A stretch of 64,000 bases of DNA, taken from positions 1-64,000 of the forward strand of contig JAGXRN010000018.1 in NCBI GenBank assembly GCA_018335875.1, written 5' to 3'. This DNA is from Dethiobacter sp. Its GTDB lineage: Bacteria > Bacillota > Dethiobacteria > Dethiobacterales > Dethiobacteraceae. The notes beneath the pieces were generated by a model. The model saw only the letters and a list, made by a program, of their open reading frames with translations, was not told the origin of the DNA and did not search any database. The position numbers were made by a program, and so were the translations under genes. Shown piece after piece: positions 57,860 through 64,000 of the stretch (the stretch's first letter is position 1; every line of letters begins with the position of its first letter).

Positions 57860-59563
57860 TTACGCGCCGGCTGAACCTTTCTGCCTTTCTTCATCAACCA
57901 AAACCCGCCGCAGGATTTTACCGATGGCGCTCTTTGGCAGTTCTTTGCGAAATTCAATCTGCCGCGGCACCTTATACCTGGCCAGTTTTGTTCTGCAGTG
58001 GTCCAGGATCTCCTCCGCTGTGGCTGTCTCACCGTTTTTAAGGACAATATAGGCCTTCAGCACCTCACCGTAATAGTTATCCGGAATACCTGCGGCTACG
58101 GCCTCAAGCACTTTGGGGTGCTCAAAAAGCACCTCGTCCACCTCACGCGGGTAGACATTGTAGCCGCCCGTGATAACCATATCCTTTTTTCTGTCCACGA
58201 TGTAAAAGTAGCCTTCTTCGTCCATCTTGGCGATATCCCCGGTATAAAGCCAGCCGTCCCGCAGTGTCTGCGCAGTCTCTTCGGGCCGGTTCCAGTAGCC
58301 TTGCATAACCTGGGGCCCCTTGATGATAAGCTCGCCTTCCTCGCCCGGCGCCATATCCCTGGCGCCTGTTTCAATGTCGACAATCCTGCAGTCGGTATCG
58401 GGGTATGGAAAGCCCACGCTGCCGGGCTTGCGTTTTCCCACAAAGGGGTTGGAGTGGGTCACCGGAGAAGCTTCGGAGAGGCCGTAGCCCTCAAGCACCT
58501 TTGCGCCGGTGCGCTTCTCAAAATGCTCCATCACTTCCACGGGCATAGGCGCCGCCCCGCTGTTGCAGATATCAATGCAATCAAGGTTGGAGTTTTCCGC
58601 TTCCGGGTGGTTGGCCATCGCCACATAGATGGTGGGGATTGCCGGGAGCGTAGACGGTTTGTATTGCTTGATGAGGGCAAGCAGCGCATCAATGTCAAGG
58701 CGAGGCAGCAGGACCTGCGTGGATGGCATGGTCAGGCCGCCGTTCATGAGGGAAGTCATGCCGTAGCTGTGGAAGTAGGGTAGGAGGCTGATGCTGTGTG
58801 TAGGGGTGACTTTGTTACGGTACTTCCTGCGGTTCTCCAAAGACCACCAGTCTCCTTCAAGGTCATTGATATCATTGCGGTGCTTAAAGTAGGGAGTGAT
58901 CCATTCCCTGATCTGTATCACGTTTGACGTCAGGTTAAAGTGGCTCAGCATAACAGCTTTGGGGAACCCGGTAGTGCCGCCTGTATACTGGAAAACAGCA
59001 AGGTCTTCTCTCGGATTGATTTTAGCATGCTCCACCTGCGGCAGTGTCTGCTGCAGCAAATCGTCAAAAAATAAGTTCTCGCCTTCAACTTCAGTCCAAA
59101 GCATGCGTGCCACGATGGCGTGTTCCACAGCAACTTTATGGCGCACAGCATGAAAAGAGCCAAATACGGTATCCACAGCCACAATAACTTTGGCGCCAGA
59201 ATCATTCAATACAAATTCAACTTCATTTGACGTGTAGAGGGGATTCAACTGCACCACAATTGCTCCCAGTTTCATGCAGGCATAATAGGAGTAGACATAC
59301 TGCGGGCAGTTTGGCAGCATCAGCGCGACCCTGTCACCCTTGCTTACCCCAAGGCCGGCCAGGGCGTTTGCCGTACGGTCAATATTTTGCTGCATCTCTT
59401 TATAAGTGACTTCGCTGCCCATAAAGATAAGGGCCACCCGCTCGGGATACTCCGTGGTAGCTTCCTGCAAAAACTCGTACAGTGAAATCTCCGGATAATT
59501 AAGGTTCCAGCGCACAGGGTAGTTCTTCAGCCAGGGTCTTTCATGCAACAGGGCCACCTCCAA
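57860..59563 (-). CDS. fadD: Long-chain fatty-acid-CoA ligase
   Basis: FQYTGGTTGFPKAVMLSH, EGYGLSEASPVTHSNPF, GWLYTGDIAKMDEEGYFYIVDRKKDMVITGGYNVYPREVDEVL. Confidence 0.9.
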   Translation of the reverse strand: MEVALLHERPWLKNYPVRWNLNYPEISLYEFLQEATTEYPERVALIFMGSEVTYKEMQQNIDRTANALAGLGVSKGDRVALMLPNCPQYVYSYYACMKLGAIVVQLNPLYTSNEVEFVLNDSGAKVIVAVDTVFGSFHAVRHKVAVEHAIVARMLWTEVEGENLFFDDLLQQTLPQVEHAKINPREDLAVFQYTGGTTGFPKAVMLSHFNLTSNVIQIREWITPYFKHRNDINDLEGDWWSLENRRKYRNKVTPTHSISLLPYFHSYGMTSLMNGGLTMPSTQVLLPRLDIDALLALIKQYKPSTLPAIPTIYVAMANHPEAENSNLDCIDICNSGAAPMPVEVMEHFEKRTGAKVLEGYGLSEASPVTHSNPFVGKRKPGSVGFPYPDTDCRIVDIETGARDMAPGEEGELIIKGPQVMQGYWNRPEETAQTLRDGWLYTGDIAKMDEEGYFYIVDRKKDMVITGGYNVYPREVDEVLFEHPKVLEAVAAGIPDNYYGEVLKAYIVLKNGETATAEEILDHCRTKLARYKVPRQIEFRKELPKSAIGKILRRVLVDEERQKGSAGA

Positions 59564-59642
59564 ATAATTGAATATTCAAAAAACTCGGTCTGAGGGGGAA
59601 CCAATGGGTAAGGTTCCCCGCCTGAGTGTTCAGCCTTGCCTG

Positions 59643-60818
59643 TTATCTTACTCTTTCCCACAGTGAGGCATTGGCGTTGCCGAAACCTCCGCAGAGCGTG
59701 GCGAGCCCGTAACGGGCATCAGGGCGCTCAGTCTTCATGATGTTATTCAGGGTAATAACTACGCGGGCTCCCGATTCTCCCAGAGGATGGCCAAGGGCCA
59801 AAGCGCCGCCCCAAAGGTTGGTCTTTTTAAAAGGAGCGTTTTCTTCCAGTCCCAACTCACGCAGGCAGGCCAGAGACTGGCTGGCGAAGGCCTCATTTAT
59901 TTCCACCACGTCAATCTCGTCTATACTGAGGCCTGTGCGCTGTAAAAGCTTCTGCACTGCATAAATGGGTCCGACACCCATCACCGTGGGGTCACAGCCT
60001 GTCATGACTCCGCCTTTATACTTGAGATGATACTCACAGCCGAGGCGGTCAGCAGTCTCGCGGCTCATCAACAGAAGCGCACAGGCGCCCTGGGTGAGAG
60101 GAGAGGAGAGGGCTGCGGTTATTACGCCGCCCGGCTTAAAGGGCGACATCATTGTGGCCATGCTTTCCAGGGATATGTCCTCCCGAATCCACTGATCGTG
60201 TTCCACCATAAATTTTGTCCCGTCTTCCAGCTCGCCCTCAATGGGGACAATTTCCCTTTTAAATTTGCCGGCGTCACGGGCTGCCGCCGCATTTTTGTGG
60301 CTGTAGTAGGCCATGGTTTCCATATCCTGGCGGGAGATGTTCCAGTGCTCGGCCACCTTTTCCGCTGTGGGCCCCATGGGTATTTCCTCAGGCCGGTAGC
60401 GCTTTGTGAGCCGCGGGGGAAAATCCAGCCCCTGGCCCATTTGCACATGGAGCATATCCTCTGCGCCGGCAGCTATATAAATGTCACCTTCGCCGCACAT
60501 GATGGCCCGTGCGGCATGTTCGATGGCAGCCATCCCCGAAGGGCACTGCTGGCAGATTCCGTTTGCGGCCACCGACTCGGGGAAGCCGCCGGCCAGCCAG
60601 GCCAGACGGGCGATATCATTGGTCATGCCGGTCTGGTTAGCCGTCCCCACAAAGACTGCCTCCACATCCTCCGGCCTGACTTGTTGGTTTCTGGCAAAGA
60701 GCTCCTCGTAGACAGCCGTCAGGAGCTCATCCGGCCTCTTGTTGCGAAACCAGCCTTTTTGGGCATGGGCCCGGCCGTTTGGTGACCTGACGCCGTCGAC
60801 AATTACACATTCTTTCAT
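59643..60818 (-). CDS. Thiolase (acetyl-CoA C-acyltransferase)
   Basis: NGICQQCPSGMAAIEHAARAI, VVEINEAFASQSL, NLWGGALALGHPLGESGARVV, TLCGGFGNANA. Confidence 0.9.
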   Translation of the reverse strand: MKECVIVDGVRSPNGRAHAQKGWFRNKRPDELLTAVYEELFARNQQVRPEDVEAVFVGTANQTGMTNDIARLAWLAGGFPESVAANGICQQCPSGMAAIEHAARAIMCGEGDIYIAAGAEDMLHVQMGQGLDFPPRLTKRYRPEEIPMGPTAEKVAEHWNISRQDMETMAYYSHKNAAAARDAGKFKREIVPIEGELEDGTKFMVEHDQWIREDISLESMATMMSPFKPGGVITAALSSPLTQGACALLLMSRETADRLGCEYHLKYKGGVMTGCDPTVMGVGPIYAVQKLLQRTGLSIDEIDVVEINEAFASQSLACLRELGLEENAPFKKTNLWGGALALGHPLGESGARVVITLNNIMKTERPDARYGLATLCGGFGNANASLWERVR

Positions 60819-60890
60819 GATGAATCACTCCTTAATCATTGTTTCAGAGCATTATATCGGTAGTATTTTACTACATTCAGTTAAAGTAAG

Positions 60891-61736
60891 CTACTTCAGC
60901 CATACAGCTGCGTTGGTGATGCAGTACTGGCCTCTCTCTGCCGTTTTGGCCTGGAAGATAATCTTGTCTTCTCCATCCTGCCACATTTCTGTGACGATGG
61001 TTTCTCCCGGAAAAACAGGGCGGGAAAAGCGCACTTTGATGGCTTTGAATTTATTTGGGTCGTTGCCGCACCACTCCCGGAGCACGGCTCTTGCTGCAAA
61101 GCCGAAGCTGCAAAGCCCGTGCAGGATTGGCTTTTCAAAGCCGGCCATGGCGGCAAAGGCGGGGTCGGAGTGAAGCGGGTTGTAGTCGCCGGAGAGGCGG
61201 TAAATGAGCGCCTGGCGCGGCAGGGTCTGCATTGATGATACTTTGTCCGGTGCCCGGTCCGGGGGCTCATGGCCGGGTTCCGGCCCTTTCTCCCCGCCAA
61301 AACCGCCTTCACCGCGGAAAAAGCTGCCGAAGCGGTTGAAATAAACCACGTTGCCTTTATCGTCCACGGTATCAACTTCCATCTCGACCAGGGCTCCTTT
61401 GCCCTTATCGTAGACGGCAGATATTCTTGGCTTTGAAGTCAGAACTCCCTCTGTGGGGACAGGATGGCGGCGAATCTCCATGTACTGCTCGCCGTGCAAA
61501 AGAGACGCCAGGCTGACGTCAAACCCTTCCATGCCTACAATCCCCATCAGGGCGGGGAAGGGTGGGACGACTCCGAAGGTAGGGAGCACCTCCAAGCCGT
61601 TCTCATAAACAAACTTTAGTTCTTCCGGGCTTTCGCCCGCGCCTACGCCAAGGGCGTAAAGCATCACATCCCGCTGTGTATAAGAATATTCCAGGGTTGG
61701 CAGCTCCCTGCCCACAACTTTTAGATCAATAGCCAT
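60891..61736 (-). CDS. MaoC-family 2-enoyl-CoA hydratase (double hotdog, hydratase-2-like)
   Basis: YRLSGDYNPLHSDPAFAAMAGFEKPILHGLCSFGFAARAV. Confidence 0.9.
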   Translation of the reverse strand: MAIDLKVVGRELPTLEYSYTQRDVMLYALGVGAGESPEELKFVYENGLEVLPTFGVVPPFPALMGIVGMEGFDVSLASLLHGEQYMEIRRHPVPTEGVLTSKPRISAVYDKGKGALVEMEVDTVDDKGNVVYFNRFGSFFRGEGGFGGEKGPEPGHEPPDRAPDKVSSMQTLPRQALIYRLSGDYNPLHSDPAFAAMAGFEKPILHGLCSFGFAARAVLREWCGNDPNKFKAIKVRFSRPVFPGETIVTEMWQDGEDKIIFQAKTAERGQYCITNAAVWLK

Positions 61737-61763
61737 TTTTACACCTGCCTTTGCTTTTTAATA

Positions 61764-62678
61764 TTACTGTGTTTGCCCCATCTTGGAGATGATGTGAAAA
61801 CTTTGCTCCATGGCGGAGTCAAATTCGCGTCCATCCTTAACGCTTGAGATCTGCTCCAGTTTTTCAACCACCATTTCCACTGTCAGTTCCCGTTCCGGGT
61901 CAAAAAAGACGCCGGGCCCTTCCACCACCGCGGCACGGCTAAAATAGCCGCCTCCGGCTGTAAACATCTTGCCGCTCACGTTGCACTGTTCAGAGCACAA
62001 CCAGGCTACAATGGGGGCCACGTACTCTGGCTTAATCTTTTCCACTATATCCTGGGGCATAACAGTGGCTGTAATCCTGGTGCCCGCTGTGGGAATGATG
62101 GTATTGGCCAGGATGCCGCAGCGTGCGCCTTCCTGTTTGACTGAGTTCATTAAACCGGCGATACCCATCTTGGCTGTGCCGTAGTTGGTCTGGCCAAAAT
62201 TACCGTATACCCCGGCGGTGGACGATGTTGATACGATACGGCCGTAATTCTGCTGGCGCATATGGGCAAAAGCCGCCTTGGTGCAGAAAAAGGTGCCGTT
62301 TAAGTGCACAGCCATGATTTTAAGGTAATCATCCAACTCCATCTTAAGGATACTCTTATCTCTGAGGATACCGGCATTGTTGATTAAAATATCTATTTTT
62401 CCATAGTTGTCAATGGCGGATTGGATAATCTTTTGGGCACTCTCCCACTCAGAGACGCTGTTATAGTTGGCAACCGCTTCTCCGCCAAGTGCCATGATTT
62501 CATCTGCTACTTTCTGTGCCGGTGCAGCATCTGCTCCCAAACCGTCAACGCTGCCACCCAGGTCGTTTACCACCACTTTGGCGCCGCGGCTCGCCAACAG
62601 GAGGGCGTAGGCCTTCCCCAGGCCGCCGCCGGCGCCTGTCACCACTGCCACTCTGCCGTCAAACCTGATTTCAGACAT
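61764..62678 (-). CDS. Short-chain dehydrogenase (HSD17B4/MFE-2 dehydrogenase-like)
   Basis: GRVAVVTGAGGGLGKAYALLLASRGAKVVVNDLGGS, LINNAGILRDKS, YGTAKMG. Confidence 0.9.
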   Translation of the reverse strand: MSEIRFDGRVAVVTGAGGGLGKAYALLLASRGAKVVVNDLGGSVDGLGADAAPAQKVADEIMALGGEAVANYNSVSEWESAQKIIQSAIDNYGKIDILINNAGILRDKSILKMELDDYLKIMAVHLNGTFFCTKAAFAHMRQQNYGRIVSTSSTAGVYGNFGQTNYGTAKMGIAGLMNSVKQEGARCGILANTIIPTAGTRITATVMPQDIVEKIKPEYVAPIVAWLCSEQCNVSGKMFTAGGGYFSRAAVVEGPGVFFDPERELTVEMVVEKLEQISSVKDGREFDSAMEQSFHIISKMGQTQ

Positions 62679-62792
62679 TGATTTTAACTCCTTTCCTACT
62701 CCCTGGCATACACTATTAAATTCTTACAGTCTCAAGAACAGGGGGTCACTACGCATGGTTAAAATTTAGATTTTGTTGCAGTATAAAACCGG

Positions 62793-63116
62793 CTAACCTA
62801 TGATTGACTGAAGTTTCATTGCAAGGCCCATGTCGCCTTTAATTTTCAGTTTCCCGGCCATGAAAGCAGAAGTGGAATTAAGCTTCCCTTCCATCATGGC
62901 AACGTAGTCTGTAGCTGTCATCGTAATGGTGACATTGGGGCTGCCGCTTGAACCATCCGCCAGTGATACAGCACCATCCGCCACAGTCAGGTAGAAGTTT
63001 CCACCGTCATCGCCGGTAAGCTCAAACTGGAATACTCCGTTTACACCCTTGGCTTTGGCGGGGTCCCCTTCACTGACCCTCTTTTGTACCATATTGAAAA
63101 TATCAGCAAAAGCCAT
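62793..63116 (-). CDS. SCP2 sterol-binding domain protein
   Basis: MAFADIFNMVQKRVSEGDPAKAKGVNGVFQFELTGDDGG...MEGKLNSTSAFMAGKLKIKGDMGLAMKLQ. Confidence 0.9.
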   Translation of the reverse strand: MAFADIFNMVQKRVSEGDPAKAKGVNGVFQFELTGDDGGNFYLTVADGAVSLADGSSGSPNVTITMTATDYVAMMEGKLNSTSAFMAGKLKIKGDMGLAMKLQSIIG

Positions 63117-63205
63117 TTTATTACCCCCTTACTAAGTTTTTAATTGTAGCGACCCCTGTCTTAAGAAACTGTTTTTGACATAACATTAAAACCGTTGCTC
63201 CTGTA

Positions 63206-64000
63206 CTACTTGCCGTGGGCGGCGATGGCGCGGGAGATAACCATGCGCTGAACCTCTGCTGTGCCCTCCCAGATCTGATAGATCTTGGCATCGCGTACCC
63301 ATCTCTCCACCGGGTAGTCCCGCATGTAGCCATAGCCGCCAAGTACCTGCAAGGCGTCCACAGTCACTTCCATGGCCACGTCTCCGGCATAGAGTTTGGA
63401 CATGCTGCCTTCGCCGCGCTGGAAGGGGATGCGATTGTTGACCATCCAGCCTGCCCGCCAGATTAAGAGACGTGCGGCATCAATCTTGGTGGCCATATCG
63501 GCCAGCTTGAACCCGATCCCCTGATGCAGATGGATGGGCTTTCTGAACTGCACCCTGTTTTTACTGTATTCCAGGGCGTATTCGTAAGCTGCCCTTGCGA
63601 TGCCAAGAGCGCTGGCGCCAACTCCCGGCCGCGAATGCTCCAGCATGGAGATGGCTCCAAAGGCGCCTGAGGTGGACCCGGGTTCACCCGGTTCCCCGCC
63701 GAGGCGGTTGGCTTTGGGGATGCGGCAATCGGCCATGACCACTTCTGCGGTGTGAGAAGCGCGCACTCCCATCTTTTTCTCTTTCTTCCCCATGGATAAA
63801 CCAGGTGTGTCTTTATCAATAATGAATGCTGCCAATCCGGCCCAGCCCAGGCTCCTGTCTGTGGTGGCAAAGACCACGTGCACGTCGGCGATGCCGCCGT
63901 TGGTGATAAAGCACTTGGTGCCGTTTAAGACATATTCGTCTCCATCCAGCTTAGCCGTGGTGGAGATGTTGGAGACATCGGAGCCGGCTTCGGGCTCGGT
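63206..64000 (-). CDS. Acyl-CoA dehydrogenase (partial, continues past window end)
   Basis: Frame open to the edge: TEPEAGSDVSNISTTAKLDGDEYVLNGTKCFITNGGIADVHVVFATTDRS...ALQVLGGYGYMRDYPVERWVRDAKIYQIWEGTAEVQ. Confidence 0.95.
   Translation of the reverse strand, partial: TEPEAGSDVSNISTTAKLDGDEYVLNGTKCFITNGGIADVHVVFATTDRSLGWAGLAAFIIDKDTPGLSMGKKEKKMGVRASHTAEVVMADCRIPKANRLGGEPGEPGSTSGAFGAISMLEHSRPGVGASALGIARAAYEYALEYSKNRVQFRKPIHLHQGIGFKLADMATKIDAARLLIWRAGWMVNNRIPFQRGEGSMSKLYAGDVAMEVTVDALQVLGGYGYMRDYPVERWVRDAKIYQIWEGTAEVQRMVISRAIAAHGK

Noticed and set aside
57998-58783. 261-aa plus-strand ORF opposite fadD
   Set aside because: Antisense shadow; the minus strand has canonical AMP-ligase motifs.
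60027-60785. 252-aa plus-strand ORF opposite the thiolase
   Set aside because: Antisense shadow; no recognisable family and no RBS.
1-64000. CRISPR arrays, tRNA/rRNA genes, prophage structural genes
   Set aside because: No regularly spaced direct repeats, no recognisable tRNA or rRNA sequence, and no phage structural proteins seen; tRNAscan-SE/Infernal would be needed to exclude small RNAs formally.

Overview
The window looks like chromosomal DNA from a spore-forming anaerobic Firmicute (Clostridia/Peptococcia-like). This rests on SpoIIP and PdaB-type proteins, YlbF, an IscR-IscS-IscU cluster, MazEF/NdoA and many Etf/acyl-CoA genes. Most of it is ordinary housekeeping: iscR-iscS-iscU, nnr, hom-lysC-alr, serA, hisC, tsaE-tsaB-rimI-tsaD, murC, lgt, gdh. 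The last 6 kb is a minus-strand fatty-acid beta-oxidation operon.

The most interesting part is the first ~12 kb, a catabolic module with these genes: PaaK-like CoA ligase, permease, acyl-CoA dehydrogenase, EtfB, EtfA, a CBS-PAS sigma-54 activator, a 56-aa membrane protein and a 4-hydroxybutyryl-CoA-dehydratase/HpaB-family protein. (1) The module is bracketed by a 364-bp gap-free direct repeat of the 3' end of a GH3/NagZ-like gene (offset 11,063 bp), as expected from Campbell-type integration. (2) It has two -24/-12 promoters, each preceded by paired GTTGC-N6-GCAAC palindromes. The distal palindrome is at the same distance (163.5 bp) from both promoters, so these are candidate enhancer sites for the resident activator. 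(3) Its dehydratase-family protein appears to lack canonical 4Fe-4S ligands.

Other items: a 29-aa repeat tail on SpoIIP, a DnaA-box cluster upstream of murC, a DNA methyltransferase pseudogene, two palindromic MITE-like repeats, a radical-SAM/PDZ protein with unusual domain order, a solo HEPN protein, and several short ORFs missing from the supplied track. All family calls come from reading the translations; no database search was run.
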